The notes beneath the pieces are model-generated. The model was not told the origin of the DNA and searched no databases. It was given only the letters and a program-made list of their open reading frames with translations. Shown here piece by piece: positions 44,086 through 52,935 of a stretch of DNA of 64,000 nucleotides. How positions within the stretch are numbered: the stretch's first letter is position 1; each line of letters begins with the position of its first letter. A program made the translations under genes and the position numbers. Source of the DNA: a bacterium (GTDB lineage Bacteria > Desulfobacterota > Binatia > DP-6); contig JAHCID010000002.1 of NCBI GenBank assembly GCA_026129405.1, forward strand, positions 827,422 to 891,421, given 5' to 3'.

Positions 44086-44940
44086 CTACGCGAGCCGGCG
44101 CTTCGGGTGCACGCCGCCCACGTGCCCCATGAACGGCGGATGGATCGTGTAGCCGAGCAGCTCCTGCACGCGCTCGGGCATCGCGCGCGCGACCTCGGGC
44201 GCGATCGCGAGGGTGAAGTTCTCCTGCTGGCGCGCCCACGGCTCGCAGTACTGGTAGGTGACCGCGAGCCGCGGCGCCGCGCTGCGGTTGGCGCCGCCCC
44301 GGTGCCAGAGCGTACCGAGGAAGAGCACGACGGAGCCGGCGGGCATGACGACGGGCTGCGGCGCGGCGTCGACGACGTCGGGCGCGTGCTCGGCCGACAG
44401 CGCCAGCGCGGAGTCGGCGCCGCGGCCGTACGTCGTCGCCTGCGCGAAGTCGCCCGCCGACACCACGCCGCGCGGGACGACGTCGCCCCAGCGGTGGCTG
44501 CCGCGGATCACCTCGGTGGCGCCGTTCTCGGCGGTGAAGTCGTCGATGGCGCAGATGGTGGCGACGCTGATCGGCGCGCGCGGGCGGGGAAAGGGATAGA
44601 AGCTGTCGTCGAAGTGGAGCGCCTGTGCCGTTTCGCCGGGATGGATGCGGATCGCCTGCCCGGCGGTGAGGAGGTAGTGCGGTGCGAGCAGGGCGTCGAG
44701 CAGCGCGAGCACGTGCGGGTGGGCCGCGAGCGCCGCGAACGCCGCGTGGACGGCGGGCAGCGTGTAGACGCGCTCGGTGCGGCGGCCCTCGAAGTCGTTG
44801 CGGCCGAAGGCCTGACGCGCGAAGTGCGGCGCCAGCGCGTCGCGGTACGTGCGCAGATCCCGAGCCGACAGCAGCCCGTCGAGGACGACGTAGCCGTCGG
44901 CGTCGAGGCGGGCGAGCTGGGCGTCGCGGTCGGCGGTCAC
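44086..44940 (-). CDS. Phytanoyl-CoA dioxygenase (PhyH) family protein
   Basis: A 284-residue Fe(II)/2-oxoglutarate oxygenase. The iron triad is His109-x-Asp111 (ALHFDDSF) and His213 (LWHRGGANRS), with Arg219 placed to bind 2-oxoglutarate. Length and topology fit the PhyH family, which hydroxylates or halogenates small acids, lipids and natural products. No signal peptide. Neighbours give no clue to substrate. Start and stop are unambiguous. Confidence 0.88.
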   Translation of the reverse strand: MTADRDAQLARLDADGYVVLDGLLSARDLRTYRDALAPHFARQAFGRNDFEGRRTERVYTLPAVHAAFAALAAHPHVLALLDALLAPHYLLTAGQAIRIHPGETAQALHFDDSFYPFPRPRAPISVATICAIDDFTAENGATEVIRGSHRWGDVVPRGVVSAGDFAQATTYGRGADSALALSAEHAPDVVDAAPQPVVMPAGSVVLFLGTLWHRGGANRSAAPRLAVTYQYCEPWARQQENFTLAIAPEVARAMPERVQELLGYTIHPPFMGHVGGVHPKRRLA

Positions 44941-45046
44941 GGTGGCGCCAGCCTGGCGCCGGCGCCCGGCGAGGTCAACGCGGACGCGGGTCCGGCCGCC
45001 GGAGCCGCGCGCCGACGCGGGTCGGTCGCGACGGCCCCGGCGCCGG

Positions 45047-45796
45047 CTAGCGGTAGCCGCCGGCGGCGACGAGCAGCTCGCCGGTGAGCCAGCCCGACTC
45101 CTCCGACGCCAGGAAGACCGCGATGGGCGCGATGTCCTCGGGGACGCCGTTGCGGCCGAGCGGGGTCTCGGCGGCGATCTGCTTCTCGGCGTCGCTGCCG
45201 ATGAAGCCGATCGCGGTCGCCCCCTCGGTCGCGACCACGCCGGGGTTGATGGCGTTCACCCGGACCTTCCGCGGTCCCAGCTCGCGTGCCAGCTCGCGGG
45301 TGACGGTGTCGACGGCGCCCTTCGTGGCCGAATAGATCACGGACCCGATCAGCGGCTTCGTGCTCGCCACCGAGCCGACGTTGATGACGCTGCCGCCCTC
45401 CGGCCCGAAGCGCGCCACGGCCGCCTGCGTCGCGAGGATCAGCCCGAGCACGTTGACGTCGAACTGGCGATGGAACTCCTCCGGCGTGACCTCCTCGAGC
45501 GGTGCGAAGCGATAGATGCCGGCGTTGTTGACGAGGACGTCGAGCCGGCCGAACGCCTTCTGCGTCTCGGCGAAGAGGCGCTGCACGTCGTCCGGCCGGG
45601 CGACGTCGGCCTGGACGGCGACGGCCTTGCCGCCCCGCCGGGTGACGTGTCCCACGACGCGCTCGGCGCCCTCGCGGTCCGCCGCGTAGTTCACCACCAC
45701 GGCCGCACCCGCGGCCCCGAGCTCCTTCGCGATCGCGGCACCGATGCCCTTGGCGGCGCCGGTGACGACCGCCACCTTGCCTGTGAGTCTGCCCAC
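45047..45796 (-). CDS. SDR-family oxidoreductase
   Basis: A 249-residue classical SDR with TGAAKGIGAAI, VLVNNAGIYRF, the catalytic Ser in NVGSVAST, YSATKGA with Tyr and Lys, and the C-terminal GWLTGELLVAAGGYR. An Asn-Tyr pair after the second strand (VVNYAAD) is common in NADP-using members such as FabG-like and glucose-dehydrogenase-like SDRs. The GTG at 45796 begins at the conserved N-terminus; the longer frame adds an Arg-rich tail. An ArsR-type regulator precedes it by 89 bases on the same strand, and an inverted repeat lies between them. Confidence 0.9.
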   Translation of the reverse strand: MGRLTGKVAVVTGAAKGIGAAIAKELGAAGAAVVVNYAADREGAERVVGHVTRRGGKAVAVQADVARPDDVQRLFAETQKAFGRLDVLVNNAGIYRFAPLEEVTPEEFHRQFDVNVLGLILATQAAVARFGPEGGSVINVGSVASTKPLIGSVIYSATKGAVDTVTRELARELGPRKVRVNAINPGVVATEGATAIGFIGSDAEKQIAAETPLGRNGVPEDIAPIAVFLASEESGWLTGELLVAAGGYR

Positions 45797-45824
45797 TGTA
45801 CGTCTCCTTGCCGTCGCGGGTTCA

Positions 45825-45842
45825 TTTCGACGGCCATCGAAA
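45825..45842. promoter_or_regulatory. Near-perfect 18-base dyad upstream of SDR gene
   Basis: TTTCGA and TCGAAA flank CGGCCA, with one mismatched pair inside. It lies 29 bases before the SDR start and 44 after the ArsR-type regulator stop. Placed for control of the SDR by that regulator. Symmetry is seen; binding is inference. Confidence 0.35.
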
Positions 45843-45885
45843 CGTTCCACCCGCCCCGACCCGAGTCAACGGGGGGACGCTCGGC

Positions 45886-46236
45886 TCAGAGGCGCGCGAG
45901 ACGCGCGAGGTAGGCGCGCAGGACGTTGCGGCGGAGCGTGAGGTGGGCGAACTTCCCTTCGCGGGCGATGGCCACGAGCCCGGCCGCCTCGAGCTCCTTC
46001 AGGTGGTGCGAGAGCGTGGCGGCGGAGACGTCGTGCCGCTCGGTGAGGTGGGTGCACGGCATGGCCGCGTCGCACGCGGCGATGTCGGCGAGGATGCGGA
46101 AGCGGCGCGGCTCGGCCAAGGCGCGGGCGACGCGGGCGAACTCGGCCTCGGTGAGCGTCGCCCGCCGCGGCGCGCGCGGCGTCGCCGTCCGGCGGGACGC
46201 GGGGCGGGTCTTCGGGCGGGTGCGGGGCCTGGCCAT
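45886..46236 (-). CDS. ArsR-type winged-helix regulator (non-arsenic)
   Basis: A 116-residue regulator. After a basic 25-residue N-terminus comes the ArsR winged helix ([15 protein letters not shown], then [21 protein letters not shown]). The CxC metal site of ArsR/SmtB proteins is absent; only one Cys pair, ACDAAMPC, lies before the recognition helix. It probably senses something other than As(III). The SDR 89 bases downstream is the likely target. It follows glutaminase by 64 bases on the same strand. Confidence 0.88.
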   Translation of the reverse strand: MARPRTRPKTRPASRRTATPRAPRRATLTEAEFARVARALAEPRRFRILADIAACDAAMPCTHLTERHDVSAATLSHHLKELEAAGLVAIAREGKFAHLTLRRNVLRAYLARLARL

Positions 46237-46300
46237 GCGGCGCGGAGCGCACGCTGTCGCAGGACCACCCGGGATGCAAACCGGCGCGCGCCGCGGGCGC

Positions 46301-47314
46301 TCAGCGCGGCGTCACGGCGTAGGGGTTGCCGCCGAGGGCGTTCGACACGTCCATGATCGCGCGCTGGGCGCGCACGCTGTTGCCGGCGGCGTCGAGCGGG
46401 GGCGAGAAGGCGGCGATGCCGAACTTGCCCGGCGAGACGGCGATGATGCCGCCGCCCACGCCGCTCTTCGCCGGCAGGCCGGTACGGAACAGCCACTTGC
46501 CGGAGTCGTCGTAGAGCCCGGCCGTCGCCATCACGGCGAGGACGCCCGGCACGTGGCGGGCGTCGATCACCGTCGCCTTGGTCACCGGATTCACGCCGCC
46601 GTTCGCCAGCGTCGCGGCCATGGTGGCGAGATCGCGCGTGTCCACGGCGACGGAGCACTGGCGGGTGTAGAGGTCGGTCGCCTGGGCCGGGTTCTTCGCG
46701 ATCAGACCGTAGGCGTGCATGAGCATGCCGATCGCCTGGTTGCGCTGGTTCGTCGCCGCCTCGGAGGCGTAGACCTCGGCGTCGATCGCCAGCGTGCGCC
46801 CGGCGAACGCACCGTAGCCGGCGAGGATCGTCGCCCAGACCTCGTCGGCGCTCTCGCCCTCCACCATGCTCGTGACGGCGATCGCGCCGGCGTTGACGAG
46901 CGGGTTCATTTCGCGGCCCTTGTACTGCTCGATGGCGGTGATGGAGTTGAACGCCTGGCCCGTGGCGTCGACGCCGACCCCGTTCGCGATCGCCTCGTCG
47001 CCGCGCTGCTGCATCACCTCGGCCAGCGTGAAGACCTTGGAGATCGACTGGATCGAGAACCGCCGCTCGACGTCGCCGACGGCCGTGATCTGCCCGTCGA
47101 CGGTGACGACGACGATGCCGAACAGCGTCGACGGCACGGTCGCGAGCGCGGGGATGTAGTCGGCGTTCCTGCCTTCGGTGAGGCCGGCGTACCTCGCGCG
47201 CGCGGCGGCGAGGGCCCTCTCGACGTCGGCCTTGGCGGGAACCTGGGCGGCGCCGCCGGCGGCGGAGGCGAGAAGCAGCAGCGCGGCGAGAAGCGGGCGA
47301 CGCATCGTCGTCAT
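46301..47314 (-). CDS. glsA: Glutaminase A with signal peptide
   Basis: A 337-residue serine-dependent glutaminase of the beta-lactamase-like fold. The catalytic pair is Ser90-x2-Lys93 (SIQSISKVF), with [24 protein letters not shown] and [11 protein letters not shown] as the other family blocks. It converts glutamine to glutamate and ammonia. A 23-residue signal peptide ([21 protein letters not shown]) predicts a periplasmic enzyme; most bacterial GlsA are cytosolic. Its ATG overlaps the stop of the CHRD gene as ATGA, so it is translated with the secreted-protein operon upstream. Confidence 0.92.
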   Translation of the reverse strand: MTTMRRPLLAALLLLASAAGGAAQVPAKADVERALAAARARYAGLTEGRNADYIPALATVPSTLFGIVVVTVDGQITAVGDVERRFSIQSISKVFTLAEVMQQRGDEAIANGVGVDATGQAFNSITAIEQYKGREMNPLVNAGAIAVTSMVEGESADEVWATILAGYGAFAGRTLAIDAEVYASEAATNQRNQAIGMLMHAYGLIAKNPAQATDLYTRQCSVAVDTRDLATMAATLANGGVNPVTKATVIDARHVPGVLAVMATAGLYDDSGKWLFRTGLPAKSGVGGGIIAVSPGKFGIAAFSPPLDAAGNSVRAQRAIMDVSNALGGNPYAVTPR

Positions 47315-48039
47315 GGGGCTTCCCTAGAGCATGCAGGCGGCGAAGCCGAGCACGCGCCGGAGGCGCGCATCCCGCCGAGGCGCGTACACGGACCGGCGGC
47401 CCGCGGCACGCAGAGCCGCTCGACCACGACGTTGCCCGCCGGGGTACGCGGCAGGCAGCAGCCGGGCCGCGTGCGGGCACGGCGCGTGGGCGGCCCGCAG
47501 CTCGCCGCCTGCGCCGCGCGCTTCAGCGCACGCACCCCGGGCGTGCGCCGCTGCGCGCGGGGGAGTCTGCGCACGGCGGTGCGAACGCAGGCCCGAAACG
47601 CCGCGCCGCTCGCCGCGCCTGCGCAGCCGCAGGTGCGGCCGTCGATCGCCGCAGGCAGGATGAGCCCGTGCAGCGCGCCGTCCGGCGCCGACGCGGTCGC
47701 GACGTGCAGCCACCACCGCGCATCGACGAGCGCGGCCTGCGCCTCGGCGGCGAGCGGGCCGAACCGGCCGATGTGGGTTCCGCTCGCCGGCGGGTTGGTG
47801 AGCGCGACGACGCCCGGCCCCGCCGCGCCGACGCGCAGCTCGGTGACCGTCGCGAAGCCGCCGAGGTCCGCGACGCGAAGCTCCCAGCGCACCGTGCCGT
47901 CGTCCCGCAGCGTCAGCACGGCGAGACCGCGTGCTTCCGGCGGCCCGCCGGGCAAGGGCGTCAGCCTCGCCTCGAGGCGAACCTCGGCGCGCGCGACCGC
48001 GGCCACGAGCAGCGTCGCAGCGACCTGTGCCCAGGTCAT
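47311..48039 (-). CDS. Secreted CHRD-like protein with Cys/Arg-rich tail
   Basis: A 242-residue exported protein. The signal peptide is short (residues 1-18). Residues 20-130 resemble a CHRD domain (VRLEARLTPLPGGPPEARG, then LHGLILPA near its end), a beta fold found in chordin and in many bacterial secreted proteins. The tail of 110 residues is Arg-rich with about ten Cys (TCGCAGAASG, RPGCCLPRT). Its ATG overlaps the MauG-like gene stop, and its stop overlaps glsA. Role unknown; its place in the operon suggests work with the secreted paralogues. Confidence 0.6.
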   Translation of the reverse strand: MTWAQVAATLLVAAVARAEVRLEARLTPLPGGPPEARGLAVLTLRDDGTVRWELRVADLGGFATVTELRVGAAGPGVVALTNPPASGTHIGRFGPLAAEAQAALVDARWWLHVATASAPDGALHGLILPAAIDGRTCGCAGAASGAAFRACVRTAVRRLPRAQRRTPGVRALKRAAQAASCGPPTRRARTRPGCCLPRTPAGNVVVERLCVPRAAGPCTRLGGMRASGACSASPPACSREAP

Positions 48040-49658
48040 TCGAAGTCCTCATCGAGCGCCCGCAGGAACGCCGCCACCGGCGCGATCTCGGCGTCCGCAA
48101 TGCGGACCTTGCGCAGCTGCCGCGCGCCGTTGCGCAGAAGGCCGGCACGGGCGAGGTCGGCGCTCCGCGCATAGAACCGCACGACGTCCGCGAGCGTGTC
48201 GCGGCTGCCGTCGTGGAGATAGGGCGCGGAGTGTCCGAGGTCGCGCAGCCCCGGCGTCTTGAAGAGCGCGACCGTGGCAGGAAGCAGCGCCGCGGGGCGG
48301 CGGGGGCAGCCGCGGGTCCCGCGACTCGCGCACACCAGCCTGGCGAGCGCTCGCGTGCGGCGGGTGTCGGCGACGTCGGGGTTGGCGAAGACGTTCCAGA
48401 GCCCGAGGTCGGTGAAGCCGGGACGATCCGGACGGGCGATCGCGCGGAACGGTCCCGGCGCGCGTGGATGGGCGGCGCTGGGTGGGAGGAAGCGGGCCGG
48501 GTCGGCGCTGCGCGCGGCGAGGTCCGGGATCGCGATCGTCGCGAAGCTGCCGGGGCCGTGGACGGCGTCGTACTCGTCCTGGGTGGCGCCCGTGTTGTGG
48601 ACGCCGAAGTCGGTGAAGGCGGGGGCGGGATGGCAGGCGGCGCAGTTGCCGGCCTTCGGCGAGAGGAATGTGCGCAGCCCGTGCAGCTCGTCGGGGCCGA
48701 AGACGAAGTCGTGCGGGTGGAGGAGGAAGCGTCCGTCGGCAGCGTCGACGAAGGCCGGCGCGTCGAGCCGTGCGACGAGCCGCGCGAGCCGCCGCGTGTA
48801 GCGCGCGGGGCTCTCCGCCCGGCGGGGGGCCACGGGCAGGCCGTTCTTGCGCAGGAAGACGTCGTAGGGCGACGCAGCGAAGGCGCCGGCCGTGTCCTGC
48901 GCGCCGACGAGGGAGCGGACGTAGTCCGCGACGAACGCCGCCACGGCGGCCAGGATCTGTTCGTCGCTGGCGCGGCGGACGTCGAACCGGCGTGCCGTCG
49001 GGATCGGCAGATCGATCGGGTGGAGCGAGTCGTAGCCGGCGAAGAGGCCGGCGTAGGACGCCCCGCCGAACGCCTGGGCGAGGGCGCCGCGGCCGTCGTC
49101 CTCGCGGACGACGCGCGCGATCCACGCCACCGCGGTTGCGCGCTCGTCGGGGTACCAGCCGAAGTTGCGGCCGGTGAACGTCGCCGCCACGAGATCCTCG
49201 AGGGTCGCGAACTCGGCGTCGAAGTGGAGCGCGAACGCTCCGTCGCGGCGCAGCGACGCGTTCAGCAGCTGCTGCGAGTTGCGTACGGTGTGGGTCTCGC
49301 CGTCGTCGCGGGCGGGGATCGGGCTGCGGCGGGCGAAGTCGGCGTAGTTGCGTCCGCCGCCACCCGGCGTCGTCTTGTGCTCGACGTCGAGGTGGCAGGC
49401 GCGGCAGTTCATCGCCTGGCCGGCGAAAGGCCCCGGCAGCGGCGTGCCGGTGGTCGCGGTGTCGTCGACGACGGGGTCGCCCACGGCGAGCGGCGCGTTC
49501 GGGTCCGGGGCGCCGTGGACGGCGGCGAACTGCGCGAAGCGGGTCTCGTCGAAGAGACGGTTGCCGAGCAGTATCTCCGGCGGATCGCCGATCGCGGGAT
49601 CGGCGAGCGCGTGGCCTGCGAGCGTGAGGAGGAGCGCGACGACGGCGGCGCGGCGCAT
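48036..49658 (-). CDS. Di-haem cytochrome c peroxidase/MauG-like protein
   Basis: A 540-residue exported protein. The signal peptide ends near ALA at residue 19. Two c-type haem motifs are present, CRACH (Cys85-His89) and CAACH (Cys339-His343), in the spacing of the MauG/CcpA family, and LSPKAGNCAACHPAPAFTD is the second domain's signature. Such proteins reduce peroxide or carry out long-range oxidation of protein residues, including modifications of copper or quinone cofactors. It overlaps paralogue A upstream by one base and the CHRD gene downstream by four. A modifying role on the secreted paralogues is an appealing but untested idea. Confidence 0.88.
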   Translation of the reverse strand: MRRAAVVALLLTLAGHALADPAIGDPPEILLGNRLFDETRFAQFAAVHGAPDPNAPLAVGDPVVDDTATTGTPLPGPFAGQAMNCRACHLDVEHKTTPGGGGRNYADFARRSPIPARDDGETHTVRNSQQLLNASLRRDGAFALHFDAEFATLEDLVAATFTGRNFGWYPDERATAVAWIARVVREDDGRGALAQAFGGASYAGLFAGYDSLHPIDLPIPTARRFDVRRASDEQILAAVAAFVADYVRSLVGAQDTAGAFAASPYDVFLRKNGLPVAPRRAESPARYTRRLARLVARLDAPAFVDAADGRFLLHPHDFVFGPDELHGLRTFLSPKAGNCAACHPAPAFTDFGVHNTGATQDEYDAVHGPGSFATIAIPDLAARSADPARFLPPSAAHPRAPGPFRAIARPDRPGFTDLGLWNVFANPDVADTRRTRALARLVCASRGTRGCPRRPAALLPATVALFKTPGLRDLGHSAPYLHDGSRDTLADVVRFYARSADLARAGLLRNGARQLRKVRIADAEIAPVAAFLRALDEDFE

Positions 49659-50707
49659 CAGCTCGGTCCCTCTTCCTCGCCGGCGGTCTGCACGACGCAC
49701 GGGAAGTGGTCGGCGAGCGCGCGGCCGTCCGACGCTGCGAACAGGCGAAGGTACGTGCGCGCGCGGAAGTACGAGGCGGCGAGCATGCCCTCGGTGCGGC
49801 AGCGCAGCAGGCCGAGGTGCTGGTCGATCGTCGTCTCGGCGAAGTCCGCCGAGCCGCCCTCGCCGCAGCGCTGGACGAGGCGGGCGCGGGCCTTGGCTTG
49901 CGCCCGCTCGACGCGGGCGACGAGGCGATCGTCGCAGGCCTTGCCCGCCGCGGCGAACGCCCGCGTGTCGTCGATCGCCGCGGCCTGGCGCGCGCGCACG
50001 ACCTGGACGCGATCGAGGCAGCGGCGCAGCCCTGCGGAGAGGACCGCCACGAACGGCGCCGTTGCCGCGCCGACCGCCTGTTGGCAGCGGACACTGTCGC
50101 GATCGTAGCGGTCGCCGGCGAACTCGGGCGCCGGCAGATGACCGTTCGTGAGGACGAGCGAGTAGATCGGCGACGGCTCGTAGCCCGGTGCGTCCGTCCA
50201 TACGCGGAACGCGATGCGGGCCTCGCCGAACCTGCCCGGCGGCGTCGTGAAGAGCGTCTGCCATTCGGGGTGGCGGTGGAGATCGCCGGGCGGAGCCGCG
50301 CCGGACACGCCGACGAGGGCGTCGTCGCCAGGCTGCGCGAGCGTGACGCCGCCCACCTTCATCGCGGTGCGGCCGCCGTCGTTGTCGATGAGCTGGACCC
50401 GGATCGGGATGCCCGGCGGGAAGATGGGGTAGGGAACGTTCGTGCCGGGGAAGAACTCGTCGCCGTCGGCGGTGTCGAAGCCCGGGTTCGTGCCCGAGTA
50501 GATCGCGTTGTCGCCGAGCCTGAAGTCGAAGCCCACCGGGACGACGCTGCGGAAGTCGTACGAGACGAGCAGCCGCCCGCCGTCGGCGCGCTCCGACGTC
50601 ACGACGAAGTCGACGACGTGGTGCGCCCGTGCGACGACAGGGGCGAGGACGAGGAGCGCCGCGGCGGTGCGGAGGCGGATGCCGTGCATGGCGTGCATTC
50701 CCTTCAT
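49658..50707 (-). CDS. Secreted His-motif paralogue A (beta domain plus Cys-helical domain)
   Basis: A 349-residue exported protein. After a signal peptide ending at ARA (residue 28), His29-His30 open the mature chain. The N-terminal domain (about 30-200) shares with its four paralogues the order PGFD, G-x-P-I-x-V, D-x-G, K-x-G, then the H-x-H motif His144/His146 (LHRHPEW), and RVWTDAPGYEPSPIYSLVLT. It resembles all3515-type Zur-regulated surface proteins of cyanobacteria, which supports metal binding but only loosely. The second domain is helical with evenly spaced Cys. The ATG overlaps the stop of paralogue B as ATGA, and its own stop overlaps the MauG-like start. Confidence 0.75.
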   Translation of the reverse strand: MKGMHAMHGIRLRTAAALLVLAPVVARAHHVVDFVVTSERADGGRLLVSYDFRSVVPVGFDFRLGDNAIYSGTNPGFDTADGDEFFPGTNVPYPIFPPGIPIRVQLIDNDGGRTAMKVGGVTLAQPGDDALVGVSGAAPPGDLHRHPEWQTLFTTPPGRFGEARIAFRVWTDAPGYEPSPIYSLVLTNGHLPAPEFAGDRYDRDSVRCQQAVGAATAPFVAVLSAGLRRCLDRVQVVRARQAAAIDDTRAFAAAGKACDDRLVARVERAQAKARARLVQRCGEGGSADFAETTIDQHLGLLRCRTEGMLAASYFRARTYLRLFAASDGRALADHFPCVVQTAGEEEGPS

Positions 50708-51747
50708 TCGCAGGCCGCGGGCGCCGGCGCGTTGCGGGCGTTCCAGCGCGTTCCCGGCTTCCAGCTGGTGGTGCCGCCGAAGACGAGGCACGTGCGCCGC
50801 GTCCCGAAGGTGAGGACGACGCGGAGCGGCCCGGGGTCGGTCGCGAGGTCGAGCCCGGGGGTGTCGCTGCGGGCGGTGAGGACGAGCCGCTTGCCGGTCT
50901 TCAACCTGACCGCGCGGACGGGTCCGGCGGCGCCGCGCGGGTCGGCGTAGCGCAGCACGCGGCCGCCCTTGCGGACGGCCCAGGCGACGGCAGGCAGCGC
51001 AAGCGTCGCCGTGCCCTGCGGGCCGGCGATCACGAGCGCGGCGCCGCCGACCGACGGGTCGTCGGCGCCGCCCGGCTCGATCGCGGGAACGCCGCGATCG
51101 CCGGCGCGCAGGGAGAGGGTCCATCCCGTCCGTGCGGCGCGAAGCCGCAGCCGGCGCCCTGCGAGCAGCACGTCGGGCGCCCTGCCGACGTCGGGCAGCG
51201 TGGTCGTCGGAATCGAGACGTCGGGGTCGTTCACGAGGACGAAGACGTACGGCGGCGACGCGCGGTACGCGGGCGACGTGGTGGTGAGGCGCAGCGCGAT
51301 CTGGAACGCGCCGCGTACGTCGTCGGGCAGGACGAGGCGCCACTCGCCGTGCACGTGCAGATCGGGCGCGTTGGCGACGAACGCCGACGCGCCGGGGGCG
51401 TCGAGCACGGTCGTGCCGAGCTTGAACGAGGCACCGGGGTCGGCCGCGAGCAGCTCGACGCGGATCGGCGTGCCGGCCCTCACGGGATGGAAGCCGGGCC
51501 CCGCTTCCGTCAGCGGATCGACGGCGTCGAAGCCGGGCTGCGTGCTGGTCCAGCGCGTGAGCCCGTCCGCCGAGACGCTGAACGACGTGCGGATCGGGCG
51601 TCCGAAGTCGTGCACGACGAGGAGCTGGCCGCCGTTCTCGCCGCTGGCGCCGACCACCATGTCGACGTCGTCGACGGGCGGCGCCGCCGTCGTGGGCGCG
51701 GCGTGGAGGACGGCGAGGACGGCGAGGGTACGAAGCAGTCGTGGCAT
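50704..51747 (-). CDS. Secreted His-motif paralogue B (two beta domains)
   Basis: A 347-residue exported protein with a signal peptide ending near residue 22. The N-terminal domain has PGFDAVDP, AGTPIRVELLAADPGASFKLG and His131-x-His133 (LHVHGEWRL), matching the other paralogues. The C-terminal domain is beta-rich: AGRRLRLRAARTGWTLSLRA, LPAVAWAVRKGG, and a final CLVFGG then APAPAACE. That tail domain recurs in secreted proteins of this genome type. It lies 102 bases after paralogue C, a gap filled by two hairpins, and its stop overlaps the start of A. Confidence 0.75.
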   Translation of the reverse strand: MPRLLRTLAVLAVLHAAPTTAAPPVDDVDMVVGASGENGGQLLVVHDFGRPIRTSFSVSADGLTRWTSTQPGFDAVDPLTEAGPGFHPVRAGTPIRVELLAADPGASFKLGTTVLDAPGASAFVANAPDLHVHGEWRLVLPDDVRGAFQIALRLTTTSPAYRASPPYVFVLVNDPDVSIPTTTLPDVGRAPDVLLAGRRLRLRAARTGWTLSLRAGDRGVPAIEPGGADDPSVGGAALVIAGPQGTATLALPAVAWAVRKGGRVLRYADPRGAAGPVRAVRLKTGKRLVLTARSDTPGLDLATDPGPLRVVLTFGTRRTCLVFGGTTSWKPGTRWNARNAPAPAACE

Positions 51748-51773
51748 GCGTCGGCTCTCCCGGAATCGAGGGT

Positions 51774-51840
51774 CCGGCCGCGGGCCCACGAGGAGCCCGC
51801 GGCCGGAGGCGTGGGACCGCCGCACGGGCGGCGGCCCCAC
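51774..51840 (-). promoter_or_regulatory. Two stacked hairpins between paralogues C and B
   Basis: The gap between the stop of C (51850) and the start of B (51747) holds two strong stem-loops. One at 51774-51806 has a perfect 12-bp stem (CCGGCCGCGGGC) and a 9-base loop. One at 51811-51840 has arms starting GTGGGA and ending CCCCAC with an inner CCGCCGC/GCGGCGG stem. They could end most transcripts after C, protect the upstream mRNA, or mark a processing site, so genes on either side need not be made in equal amounts. Confidence 0.55.
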
Positions 51841-51849
51841 GGGAGGTGA

Positions 51850-52908
51850 TCAGAAGGGCGCTTCGCCCTCGCCGGCTCGGGCCGGCAGGATGCAGGGCAG
51901 CAGCTCGACGACGGGCGTGCCGCCCGAGGTGATCGCGCCCAGCACCGCGTGCGCCTCGGCGTAGCCCTGCGACGCCAGGTACTGCACGTCGCAAGCGCCT
52001 TTGTTCAGATGCCGGGCGATCTGGTTGGCGCCGAACGCCGAGCTGCAGGACTTCGCGACGCCGTCGAGGGCCTTCTGCGACACGTTCGCGAGCCGGCCGA
52101 TCAGCGTCGTCCGGAGCACCAGCGAGCCGCCGGCGTCACCGCAGGCGCGGTCGGCCTGCGCTTCGGCCGACTCGGTGGGCAGGCCTTGCTCCTCGGCCGC
52201 GACCACCGCTGCGACCTTGTCGAGGCACTTGTAGAGCGTCTTGGCGTAGCCGCCGAGGAACTTGGCGACGTTCTTGCCGATCGCCTTCTGGCACTTGAGG
52301 TTGCTGCTCGGCGTGCCCGCACCGTAGTCGACGAACAGGTGGGTGTTCGCGAGGGTGACGGTGTACTCCTCCGACGGCGTGAAGCCCGGGGCCGCGAGGC
52401 GGAACGAGAACGTGCCCGTGCCGGGCTGGTCCACCGGCAGGCTGAGGATCAGGCGCATCTCGCCGTGATGGTGCAGGTCGCCCGGCGGCGGCGCGTCCTG
52501 CGTGCCGAGGACGTGCGTCTGTCCGACGGCGCTCAACGTGGCGGGCGACGGCGACGCGAAGAAGATCGAGACGCTGCCGGCGTCGATCGCGGTGATCTCG
52601 AGCGTGACGGTCGTGCCGGCCGGCAGGCGGTACAGGCCCTCGTCGATCTCATCGTCTGCGATCGAGGCGAAGCCCGGGTCGGTTCCGCTGTAGCCCGTGA
52701 AGCCGGGGGGCAGCACGCCGGTGAGCGTCGCGTCGTAGTCGACGCCGACGACGGTGGCGAAGTTCCAGTCGACGGCGAGCTGGCCGCCGCTCGGGGCGGT
52801 CGAGGCGATGTTCCAATCGACGTGGTGGTGCTCTTCGTCGGCCCGGGCCGTGGCGACGAGCGCGCCGGCGAGGGTCAGCGCGCCGAGGAGTGCGGTCGAG
52901 CGGTGCAT
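51850..52908 (-). CDS. Secreted His-motif paralogue C (beta domain plus Cys-helical domain)
   Basis: A 352-residue exported protein. The signal peptide ends after ARA (residue 23), and the mature N-terminus starts DEEHHH (His27-29). The beta domain has DPGFASI, an AGTTVTLEITAID segment and His146-His148 (DLHHHGEMRL) in the shared position. The C-terminal domain is helical with regular Cys (KCQKAIGKNVAKFLGGYAK, KCLDKV, RACGDAGG, SCSSAFG, CDVQYL, LLPCIL). It has the same layout as A and E. It starts 27 bases after the small His/Cys protein at 52936 and forms the middle of the second copy of the tandem unit. Confidence 0.75.
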   Translation of the reverse strand: MHRSTALLGALTLAGALVATARADEEHHHVDWNIASTAPSGGQLAVDWNFATVVGVDYDATLTGVLPPGFTGYSGTDPGFASIADDEIDEGLYRLPAGTTVTLEITAIDAGSVSIFFASPSPATLSAVGQTHVLGTQDAPPPGDLHHHGEMRLILSLPVDQPGTGTFSFRLAAPGFTPSEEYTVTLANTHLFVDYGAGTPSSNLKCQKAIGKNVAKFLGGYAKTLYKCLDKVAAVVAAEEQGLPTESAEAQADRACGDAGGSLVLRTTLIGRLANVSQKALDGVAKSCSSAFGANQIARHLNKGACDVQYLASQGYAEAHAVLGAITSGGTPVVELLPCILPARAGEGEAPF

Positions 52909-52935
52909 GGGATGCTTCCTCCGATGGAAGTTGGT

